Assembly: GCA_945950065.1 (NCBI GenBank)
Contig: CAMFGQ010000020.1
Coordinates: forward strand, 1-16,126
Direction: 5' to 3'
Source: an uncultured Clostridia bacterium
GTDB taxonomy: Bacteria; Bacillota; Clostridia; Peptostreptococcales; Acidaminobacteraceae
DNA length: 16,126 nt
Position numbers and translations under genes: made by a program. This document shows positions 1-5,259 of the stretch, piece after piece; within the stretch, counting starts at the first letter, position 1, and the number at the start of each line of letters is the position of its first letter. The notes below the pieces were generated by a model. That model saw only the letters and a list, made by a program, of their open reading frames with translations. It was not told the DNA's origin and ran no database searches.

Positions 1-86
1 TCTCCACCATTCTTGAGAAACTAGATCTACGGGATCGCACACAGCTGGCTATTTTCTACTATCAACATCCAAATGACTTCCAGTAA
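1..86 (+). CDS. LuxR/NarL-type response regulator, C-terminal end only
   Basis: Only the last 27 codons are in the window, in the frame beginning at base 3 and ending with TAA at 84-86. They read STILEKLDLRDRT followed by QLAIFYY and a short polar tail. This matches the recognition and final helices of the LuxR/NarL helix-turn-helix domain, whose usual form is SxILxKLxLRDRTQ. The protein is therefore probably a two-component response regulator or another LuxR-type transcription factor, with its receiver domain to the left of the window. The stop codon lies inside the stem-loop terminator that follows. The family call rests on a short motif, and the target genes cannot be seen. Confidence 0.7.
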   Translation, partial: STILEKLDLRDRTQLAIFYYQHPNDFQ

Positions 87-102
87 TGGAAGTTTTTCTT
101 TT
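76..102 (+). terminator. Rho-independent terminator of the LuxR-type gene
   Basis: A perfect 7-bp stem, ACTTCCA (76-82) with TGGAAGT (87-93), closes a GTAA tetraloop and runs into a T-rich tail TTTTTCTTTT. The TAA stop of the upstream gene falls at the stem-loop junction, so coding end and terminator overlap. This separates the regulator from the peroxiredoxin gene, which needs its own promoter. Confidence 0.8.
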
Positions 103-160
103 ATGTCATAGTTAGAGCTTTACGTTTACTTGTCATTCGCTATTCTCCTTTTTGCATGGA

Positions 161-166
161 TATACT
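161..166 (+). promoter_or_regulatory. Possible -10 box for the peroxiredoxin gene
   Basis: TATACT (consensus TATAAT) lies 66 bases before the peroxiredoxin start, in the only gap where its promoter can be. No good -35 hexamer sits at 16-18 bp. The nearest, TTCGCT at 136-141, is 19 bp away and weak. An imperfect dyad (176-201) follows in the presumed leader. Confidence 0.3.
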
Positions 167-175
167 TTCCCAGAG

Positions 176-201
176 GATTCGTCATGAACTCCTCATGAAT
201 C
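176..201 (+). repeat. Imperfect dyad with two TCATGA palindromes in the peroxiredoxin leader
   Basis: The palindrome TCATGA occurs at 182-187 and again at 193-198, with 5 bases between. The flanks GAT (176-178) and ATC (199-201) extend the symmetry, with a small bulge on the left. It lies between the possible -10 box and the AGGAGG ribosome binding site, so it could be an operator or an RNA hairpin. No regulator can be named. Confidence 0.35.
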
Positions 202-232
202 AAATTCCATACAAAAGAATAAGGAGGATGTT

Positions 233-838
233 ATGGTAAAAATTGGTCGAAAAGCACCAGACTTTGAAGTACAAGCATTCGTAGATGGACAAATCGGCTC
301 CATTAAACTATCCGACTATTTAGGAAAATGGACAGTTCTCTTCTTCTATCCCGGAGACTTTACCTTTGTATGAGTCACCGAAGTAGCAGCAGTTGCTGTT
401 AGGTATGATGAGTTTAGAGAATTAGGCGCTGAAGTAATCGCCATGAGCCTAGACAGTCCCTTTGTACACAAAGTATGGAATGAACAAGAGTTAGAAGAAA
501 TGGTAGAAGGTGGAGCACCCTTTGCCATGGCTACAGATCCAGCAGGAGCTGTCGGTACAGCTTACCATGTTTTTGACGAAATCTCCTGTATGGATAATCG
601 CGGTACCTTTATCCTTGACCCCAATGGCATCGTGGTTGCCTATGAGATTTTGACACCACCTGTAGGAAGAAACATTGATGAAATTCTTCGTCAAATTCGA
701 GCTTTCCAATTGATTCAACAAGATACAACCCAAGTTACACCATCGGGCTGGACACCAGGAAAAACCACACTGAAGCCCAATGATGATCTCGTTGGTAATG
801 TATGGAAAGAATGGGACGTTAAAGAATCTAAAGTATAA
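233..838 (+). CDS. prxU: Selenocysteine-containing peroxiredoxin (AhpC/2-Cys Prx family), UGA at codon 47 read as Sec
   Basis: Peroxiredoxins reduce hydrogen peroxide and organic hydroperoxides in the cytosol. This 201-residue protein (with Sec47) starts at an ATG seven bases behind AGGAGG. It begins MVKIGRKAPDF and carries the active-site block P40-G-D-F-T44-F-V-U47-V-T-E, in which the family has Cys at position 47. The in-frame TGA is at 371-373. Reading continues without a break through the RGTFILDP segment (R123) and the C-terminal KPNDDLV region to TAA, which is full length for AhpC/2-Cys proteins. A SECIS-like hairpin follows the TGA directly. The precedent is PrxU of Eubacterium acidaminophilum. 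The C-terminal resolving cysteine (usually VCP) is Thr169 here, and the only cysteine is C119, so resolution probably needs an outside thiol. A caller that stops at TGA would report only a fragment from ATG 443. A nonsense mutation is the alternative, made unlikely by the exact position and the hairpin. Confidence 0.92.
371..404 (+). promoter_or_regulatory. Bacterial SECIS element with its UGA (Sec) codon
   Basis: The TGA at 371-373 is followed by a hairpin. Upper stem TAGCAGC (384-390) pairs with GCTGTTA (395-401) in 7 bp including one G-T, around the loop AGTT (391-394). Lower stem ACC (377-379) pairs with GGT (402-404), with GAAG (380-383) bulged. The loop G at 392 lies 18 bases beyond the TGA. 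Bacterial SECIS elements have a short apical loop with G in the first two positions, roughly 16-37 bases after the UGA, and are bound by SelB. All these points are met. Confidence 0.85.
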
Positions 839-855
839 AGTTAGGCAGAAGGAAA

Positions 856-890
856 CCCCCCAAGCCATCTGGATTGGGGGGAGTTTATTT
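856..890 (+). terminator. Terminator of the peroxiredoxin gene, probably bidirectional
   Basis: An 8-bp stem, CCCCCCAA (856-863) with TTGGGGGG (874-881), has a 10-base loop and is followed by AGTTTATTT. It starts 18 bases after the peroxiredoxin stop. On the minus strand the stem is followed by TTTCCTTC, so it can also end the small membrane-protein gene that stops at 897. Confidence 0.85.
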
Positions 891-896
891 ACCTTG

Positions 897-1142
897 CTAT
901 TTTACGAGTCTGTCTTTAATGAATAGGAAAATGAGTGCACCAATGGTGGCTACAATAATGCTATAGAGGTTGATGCCATCTGCTCCTGACTTATCAAAAA
1001 GACCAAAAACAAATCCACCAACTACACCACCGACGATACCGACTAACATATTTCCTAAAAATCCACGGCTACCTTCACTGCGTAGCATTCCTGCTAACCA
1101 GCCAGCGATAGCTCCGACAACGATCCAAGCAATAATACCCAT
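897..1142 (-). CDS. GlsB/YeaQ/YmgE-family small membrane protein
   Basis: This 81-residue protein is glycine-rich and has three hydrophobic segments (about residues 2-19, 28-48 and 60-76). It begins MGIIAWIVVGAIAGWLAG and has the central FLGNMLVGIVGGVVGG stretch typical of the GlsB/YeaQ/YmgE (transglycosylase-associated) family. The biochemical role of the family is unclear. Members are small inner-membrane proteins often induced by general stress. The start is chosen from GAAGGAGGATTTACG directly before the ATG. It is monocistronic, with a sigma-B-like promoter upstream and a shared terminator downstream. The family call is firm; the molecular function is not known. Confidence 0.88.
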   Translation of the reverse strand: MGIIAWIVVGAIAGWLAGMLRSEGSRGFLGNMLVGIVGGVVGGFVFGLFDKSGADGINLYSIIVATIGALIFLFIKDRLVK

Positions 1143-1178
1143 CGTAAATCCTCCTTCATCACTTAAGATATTTTACCT

Positions 1179-1203
1179 ATACCCGAGGATATTTATGGTA
1201 AAC
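1179..1203 (-). promoter_or_regulatory. Sigma-B-like promoter for the GlsB-family gene
   Basis: On the minus strand GTTTAC (1203-1198) is followed after 13 bases by GGGTAT (1184-1179). The Bacillus subtilis sigma-B consensus is GTTTAA-N12-15-GGGTAT, so the -10 is a perfect match and the -35 matches in five of six. The -10 ends 36 bases before the ATG, leaving a short leader with the AGGAGG site. No sigB gene is in the window. Confidence 0.6.
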
Positions 1204-1242
1204 GCATAAATAATACGGAGAATTAAATTCTATATTGAGCTT

Positions 1243-3039
1243 CTAGGCCTCTTCCAGTCGCTTTTCCAAAGCATCCAGTTCTTCATAGAGCTCTTTGGGC
1301 ATTTTTTCGCCATAACCATCGAAGTGCACACGAATAGCTTTTGCTTCTTCTTTCCACTCGTCTACATCAACACGGAGGATCTCCTTCATAGCACCCTCTT
1401 TTAATGTAAGACCTTCTAGATCCAGGTCTTCCACTGCGGGTACATAGCCTAGTGGAGTTTTTCGAGCAGGAGCTGTACCTTCAATACGCTCTGTGATCCA
1501 CTTGAGAACACGGCTGTTATCGCCAAATCCAGGCCAGAGGAAATCTCCTTCCTCATCTTTTCTAAACCAGTTGACATAGAAAATTTTGGGCAATTTATCT
1601 TCTGTGGACTTTCTCCCTGTTTCAATCCAATGATTGAGATAGTCGCCCACATGGTAGCCCATAAAGGGTAGCATAGCAAAGGGGTCACGTCGCACTTGTC
1701 CCACTTTATCTGAAATGACGGCTGCAGTGATCTCACTTCCCATAATGGAGCCTAGGAAGATCCCGTGATTCCAACTGAGGCTTTGATGAACCAGCGGAAT
1801 CGTGGTAGCTCTTCTTCCACCTACAAGGATGGCATCAATGGGAACACCTTGTGGAGCCTCCCAATCAGGTGCAATGGTAGGACACTGGGCTGCTGGGGTG
1901 GTAAATCTAGCATTGGGATGGGCTGCTTTATCTTCACTTCCCTTGATCCAGTCTGCTCCAGTCCAGTCAATAAGATGTTCAGGTGCATCATAACCAATTC
2001 CTTCCCACCATACATTGCCATCATCAGTTAGAGCAACATTGGTATAGATGGTATTGGACTCAATGGTTGCCATGGCACTTGGGTTTGACTTGGTGCTTGT
2101 CCCAGGAGCAACACCGAAAAAGCCAGATTCAGGATTGATGGCATAAAGGCGTCCATCTTCACCAAAGTGCATCCATGCAATGTCATCACCTACTGTCTCC
2201 ACCTTCCATCCCGGAATGGTTGGACGAAGCATGGCTAGATTGGTTTTTCCACAAGCCGATGGGAAAGCACCACAGACATGATAGACTTTTCCTTCAGGAC
2301 TAGTTAATTTTAGGATCAGCATATGCTCTGCAAGCCAGCCTTCATCACGGGCCAAGATTGAAGCAATGCGTAAGGCAAAAGACTTCTTGCCAAGAAGCGC
2401 ATTGCCACCATATCCAGAGCCATAACTCCATATGCTTCGTTCTTCAGGAAAATGAGCAATATACTTTTGTTCCATGGGTGCACAAGGCCAAGTGCTATCC
2501 TCTTGCCCTTCTTCTAATGGTGCACCTACACTATGTAAGCAGGGAATAAATTCTTCACCATTTTGAATGCGTTCAAGAGCTTTATCTCCAATACGCGTCA
2601 TAATGTACATGTTGGCCACAACATAAGGGCTGTCGGTAATCTCTACGCCCAGTTTCGAATAGGGCGAATCAATCGGTCCCATACAAAAAGGGATCACATA
2701 AAGTGTTCTGCCCTTCATGGAGCCTCGGTATAATCCTCTCAGAGTTTCTTTAAGCTCCTTAGGATCTATCCAGTTATTGGTTGGACCTGCATCTTCTTCT
2801 TTTTCAGAAGCAATGAAGGTTCGATTTTCTACACGGGCTACATCGGAAGCGTGGCTCCTAAACAGCGTACATCCAGGTAAAGATTCCTCATTCAATCTGG
2901 TGGCCATGCCTTTTTCCACCATCTCCTTCATGAGTTCTTCCTGTTCTTCCTTTGTCCCATTACACCAATACACCGTATCGGGTTGCGTAAGGGCTTCAAT
3001 CTCCTTTACCCAATCCTTCAACATCTGCATTCCGTGCAT
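1243..3039 (-). CDS. pckG: Phosphoenolpyruvate carboxykinase (GTP)
   Basis: The enzyme interconverts oxaloacetate plus GTP with PEP, CO2 and GDP. It is cytosolic and acts in gluconeogenesis or anaplerosis. The 598-residue length is usual for the GTP-dependent class and unlike the ATP class of about 530. Seen in the sequence: RSHASDVARVE (61-71), YGSGYGGNALLGKKSFALRI (206-225), the nucleotide loop GAFPSACGKTN (257-267) with the class-specific Cys263 next to Lys265 and Thr266, metal-binding DD at 285-286 (VGDDIAWM), and FGDNSRVLKWITER near the C-terminus. The start follows AGGAGGACAGA. It lies only 15 bases behind the HAD nucleotidase gene, so the two are probably co-transcribed. No clear terminator is seen after its TAG stop. 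Confidence 0.97.
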   Translation of the reverse strand: MHGMQMLKDWVKEIEALTQPDTVYWCNGTKEEQEELMKEMVEKGMATRLNEESLPGCTLFRSHASDVARVENRTFIASEKEEDAGPTNNWIDPKELKETLRGLYRGSMKGRTLYVIPFCMGPIDSPYSKLGVEITDSPYVVANMYIMTRIGDKALERIQNGEEFIPCLHSVGAPLEEGQEDSTWPCAPMEQKYIAHFPEERSIWSYGSGYGGNALLGKKSFALRIASILARDEGWLAEHMLILKLTSPEGKVYHVCGAFPSACGKTNLAMLRPTIPGWKVETVGDDIAWMHFGEDGRLYAINPESGFFGVAPGTSTKSNPSAMATIESNTIYTNVALTDDGNVWWEGIGYDAPEHLIDWTGADWIKGSEDKAAHPNARFTTPAAQCPTIAPDWEAPQGVPIDAILVGGRRATTIPLVHQSLSWNHGIFLGSIMGSEITAAVISDKVGQVRRDPFAMLPFMGYHVGDYLNHWIETGRKSTEDKLPKIFYVNWFRKDEEGDFLWPGFGDNSRVLKWITERIEGTAPARKTPLGYVPAVEDLDLEGLTLKEGAMKEILRVDVDEWKEEAKAIRVHFDGYGEKMPKELYEELDALEKRLEEA

Positions 3040-3054
3040 TCTGTCCTCCTTCGC

Positions 3055-3741
3055 CTAGTCGGCAAAACGTTTTATACACTGAGGGATTTCCTCTAGCGTC
3101 TTAATGATAGAGTGTACACCTAGGTTTGTCTTCTCTCCCCTAGGATTGTACCAACATGTAAGTAGCCCATAGTCTAGGGCGCCGGGCATGTCTGAGCTCA
3201 GACTATCCCCAATAAAAAGAATCTCCCTCAACGGGACATCCCCTAACTTATCTATCATAGCATTAAAAAAGCCTTTGTGGGGCTTTTCATAGCCTGTATC
3301 TTCAGAAATTAGAATTGCATTGAAATACTTCCCGATGCCACTGGCCTCTAGTCTTCCCTTTTGGATTCGTGAAACACCATTGGTGGCTAGAGCAAGCTTA
3401 TAGTCCTTTGCTAGTTCCTCTAGTACTTCTCTGGCTCCATGAATCAATTCACCCCGCTTGGAAAGTTCCTGAATATAAGTCTCATTAAGCTCTTCGTGCA
3501 GTTCAGGGAAACCCTGGTCTCTACAGAAACGGTAAAAACGCTGCTCAAGGAGTTCTGGTTTTGTGACTTCGCCCCTCTCCAAAGCCCTCCACAGGGATTC
3601 ACTATGATATTTATAATTTTCAAGATAGGCTTCCTTCTTTTCTAAACCCATTTTTTCAAGAGCAGAATAGAAGGCTTTCTCTTGTGCCAGTTGAAAATCC
3701 ATCAGGGTATCATCAGCATCAAATACAATCCACTGTAACAT
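3055..3741 (-). CDS. HAD-superfamily hydrolase, YjjG/YfnB-type nucleotidase
   Basis: This is a 228-residue HAD phosphatase. Motif I is VFDADDTLMDF, with nucleophile D8 and acid D10. Motif II is in LATNGVSRIQKGRLEASG. Motif III is the Lys of EDTGYEKPHKG, and motif IV is FIGDSLSSDMPGA. The FDADDTL(M/F)DF form with a helical cap after motif I is typical of YjjG/YfnB, which dephosphorylates nucleoside 5'-monophosphates including non-canonical pyrimidines. The start at 3741 was chosen because AAAGGA lies just upstream and motif I then sits near the N-terminus. A longer in-frame start at 3780 would add 13 unrelated residues. It is the first gene before pckG. The exact substrate is inference. Confidence 0.85.
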   Translation of the reverse strand: MLQWIVFDADDTLMDFQLAQEKAFYSALEKMGLEKKEAYLENYKYHSESLWRALERGEVTKPELLEQRFYRFCRDQGFPELHEELNETYIQELSKRGELIHGAREVLEELAKDYKLALATNGVSRIQKGRLEASGIGKYFNAILISEDTGYEKPHKGFFNAMIDKLGDVPLREILFIGDSLSSDMPGALDYGLLTCWYNPRGEKTNLGVHSIIKTLEEIPQCIKRFAD

Positions 3742-3771
3742 ATCAGTCCTTTCTCCTTCACAAAAAAATGA

Positions 3772-3798
3772 TTGAAGCATTTTTCATAGAGGTATAAT
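3772..3798 (+). promoter_or_regulatory. Promoter of the YozE-like gene
   Basis: A perfect -10 TATAAT (3793-3798) is preceded by TTGAAG (3772-3777) with a 15-bp spacer, a little shorter than ideal. The same stretch also reads ATTGAA-N13-AGGTAT (3771-3795), a weak sigma-B-like reading. The -10 is followed 21 bases later by the start codon, with AGGAGGT between. Confidence 0.5.
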
Positions 3799-3819
3799 CA
3801 AACTACAAGGAGGTCGATT

Positions 3820-4041
3820 ATGAAAACTTCATCAGAATGGTCCTTTAAAAGTTGGTTAGCAAAAGCTAAGGGCGTCGACTTACCCGTAAGTAGCCTCCTC
3901 AATGATATTTTTGGCGATCGGGACTTTCCCGATACCGAAGACAAAGAAATCATGCTGGAGTATCTACAGAAACGAAAAGTCGATGCAGCAACACTTGACT
4001 CCTTTGAGTCTGTGTGGAGCATCTATCAGTCAATGAAATAG
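3820..4041 (+). CDS. YozE-like (DUF1250, SAM-like fold) small protein
   Basis: This soluble, acidic 73-residue protein reads SFKSWLAKAKG, then LLNDIFGDRDFPDTEDKEI, then MLEYLQKR and FESVWSIYQS. The pattern of an N-terminal W-containing helix, a D-x-F-x-D-x-x-F-P turn, and a helix with a late aromatic pair matches the YozE SAM-like family, found mainly in Bacillota. The function of the family is not established. The start follows AAGGAGGTCGATT. The gene is transcribed alone, divergent from the HAD-pckG pair, with its own promoter and terminator. Confidence 0.75.
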   Translation: MKTSSEWSFKSWLAKAKGVDLPVSSLLNDIFGDRDFPDTEDKEIMLEYLQKRKVDAATLDSFESVWSIYQSMK

Positions 4042-4053
4042 CGTGAAAGCACT

Positions 4054-4084
4054 GACTGGGTCTTATGCCCGGTCCTTTTCTTTT
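4054..4084 (+). terminator. Terminator of the YozE-like gene
   Basis: The stem GACTGGG (4054-4060) pairs with CCCGGTC (4068-4074), with one T-G pair and a 7-base loop, followed by CTTTTCTTTT. It lies 12 bases after the stop codon and abuts the convergent chromate-transporter gene ending at 4083. Confidence 0.8.
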
Positions 4085-4625
4085 ATAACTTTAACAGCAT
4101 CCCCAGTCCAGCCCCTAACACAATGATTAAAGCAGGATGAACTTTTTTCAGTTGCACCAAGACTACAAATGCAAGAAAGAGTCCTGTATAAAAAAGATTC
4201 AGGTTCCCCAGAGACAAAACCCCACCCTCAAAAAGGGCCATCTGGATAAAGCCAAGAAGTGCAGCTGTAATCAGTGCCACTGATGTTGGTCTAAGACCAA
4301 AGAATATCGCTGCCATCAGAGGACTCTTTCGATAGCGTTCCAGCACAGGAATCAACAGCAAAATGATCACTACTGAAGGGAGAACTAAGGCCAAAGTCGT
4401 AAGAACTCCACCAAGATAACCCTCTACACGGATTCCAATAAAGGTTGCCATGTTGATGCCAATGGGACCAGGTGTGGATTCACTGATGGCAATCATGTTC
4501 ATCAACTCTTCCATGGAGAACCAAGCATACTTGTCTACCATGTTCTTTAAAAATGGAATGGTAGCAAGTCCTCCACCCACTGCAAAAAGACCTGTAATCA
4601 AAAAGGCATACAGTAATTTAAGCAT
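4083..4625 (-). CDS. chrA: Chromate transporter, short-chain CHR family, second subunit
   Basis: This is a 180-residue integral membrane protein with the single-domain CHR fold. It begins MLKLLYAFLITGLFAVGGGLATIPFL and has the motif ESTPGPIGINMATFIG followed by a hydrophobic LALVLPSVVIILLLI segment. About five to six membrane segments are visible. Short-chain CHR proteins act in pairs as inverted halves of a ChrA-type anion transporter; chromate or sulfate export is the family role. The start at 4625 is set by GGAGG just upstream, and the first CHR gene overlaps it by 8 bases. A longer frame to 4724 would run into the coding region of that neighbour and is rejected. The physiological substrate is uncertain, since many CHR proteins lie outside resistance islands. 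Confidence 0.88.
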   Translation of the reverse strand: MLKLLYAFLITGLFAVGGGLATIPFLKNMVDKYAWFSMEELMNMIAISESTPGPIGINMATFIGIRVEGYLGGVLTTLALVLPSVVIILLLIPVLERYRKSPLMAAIFFGLRPTSVALITAALLGFIQMALFEGGVLSLGNLNLFYTGLFLAFVVLVQLKKVHPALIIVLGAGLGMLLKL

Positions 4626-5157
4626 TGCTCTGCCTCCAGGTAAATGCGATACCAAGCAGTGCACCAAGAAGCACCGTGGTGACAATGGAGGTCTTGAAAA
4701 CAAGAATAAGCACAAGGGCAACAAGAAAAATCAGCAATGCCTTCACTTCTTTAATGGCACTTTTTCCCATCTGGATCACGGTTGTCAAAATGAGTGCACT
4801 GACAGCAATGCGTATACCAAGAAGAGCACTATGTACCTTTGGATAATTCTGGGCCCGTTCCAGCACCCCAGAAAGAAGACTGATGATCACAATACTTGGC
4901 GTTAACAGACCTAATACTGCAACGATAGCACCTAATGTCCCCTTTTGCTTTTGTCCAATAAAAGTAGCCGTATTGACGGCAATGATTCCAGGTGTCGTTT
5001 GACCAATGGCATAATAATCCAATAGTTCTTCTTCTGTAGCCCATTTATTGTTTTCCACTACCTCACGCTGAAGAAGTGGAAGCATAGCATAGCCGCCACC
5101 AAAGGTGAAGAGGCCCATGCGAAAAAAACTCGTAAACAGTTTAAGATAAATGTTCAT
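4618..5157 (-). CDS. chrA: Chromate transporter, short-chain CHR family, first subunit
   Basis: This 179-residue membrane protein is the partner of the gene that follows it. It has FTFGGGYAMLPLL near residues 18-30, the conserved acid stretch in EVVENNKWATEEELLDYYAIGQ, and TTPGIIAVNTATFIG, all CHR-family hallmarks, then several hydrophobic helices. The two proteins align along their whole length (FGGGYAMLPLL against VGGGLATIPFL, TPGIIAVNTATFIG against TPGPIGINMATFIG), so the pair arose by duplication. The start follows AGATGGAGGAAAG. Translational coupling through the 8-base overlap fits equal amounts of both halves. Confidence 0.9.
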   Translation of the reverse strand: MNIYLKLFTSFFRMGLFTFGGGYAMLPLLQREVVENNKWATEEELLDYYAIGQTTPGIIAVNTATFIGQKQKGTLGAIVAVLGLLTPSIVIISLLSGVLERAQNYPKVHSALLGIRIAVSALILTTVIQMGKSAIKEVKALLIFLVALVLILVFKTSIVTTVLLGALLGIAFTWRQSNA

Positions 5158-5185
5158 CTTTCCTCCATCTTGTATCCTATCACAA

Positions 5186-5213
5186 AGTATAGAAAAAGTG
5201 GATAAAAGAATAA
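5186..5213 (-). promoter_or_regulatory. Possible promoter of the chromate-transporter pair
   Basis: On the minus strand TTATTC (5213-5208) and TATACT (5191-5186) are separated by 16 bases, 28 bases before the first CHR start. The -35 overlaps the left edge of the upstream terminator, so spacing is tight but possible. Confidence 0.35.
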
Positions 5214-5244
5214 CCCCTTGGCTACATTCTTACACCAAGGGGTT
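5212..5244 (-). terminator. Terminator of the ABC uptake operon
   Basis: A 10-bp perfect stem, AACCCCTTGG (5212-5221) with CCAAGGGGTT (5235-5244), has a 13-base loop and lies 15 bases behind the stop of the binding-protein gene. The minus-strand tail is ATTCTTTTAT. The plus strand also has a TTTTT run, so it may work in both directions. Confidence 0.8.
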
Positions 5245-5259
5245 TTTACTAACTACTCT

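Noticed and set aside
371..373. TGA as a nonsense mutation making the peroxiredoxin a pseudogene
   Set aside because: It lies exactly at the peroxidatic Cys codon, the rest of the frame is intact to full length, and a SECIS-like hairpin follows at the correct distance.
443..838. A separate 131-residue gene starting at ATG 443
   Set aside because: It is the C-terminal part of the selenoprotein frame. It has no ribosome binding site of its own and lacks the active site.
491..868. Minus-strand frame of 125 residues opposite the peroxiredoxin gene
   Set aside because: It has no recognisable domain and is a shadow of the real gene.
1219..1231. AGAATTAAATTCT palindrome between pckG and the GlsB promoter as a terminator
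   Set aside because: It is short, AT-only apart from two pairs, and lacks a U-tract on the pckG strand, so it could easily be chance.
4450..4905. Plus-strand 151-residue frame across the chromate-transporter pair
   Set aside because: It is antisense to two well-supported family members, has no ribosome binding site and a low-complexity composition.
4083..5157. Chromate transporter pair as a sign of a horizontally acquired resistance island
   Set aside because: No mobile-element genes, repeats or composition change are seen around it. Paired CHR genes are common in ordinary Bacillota chromosomes.
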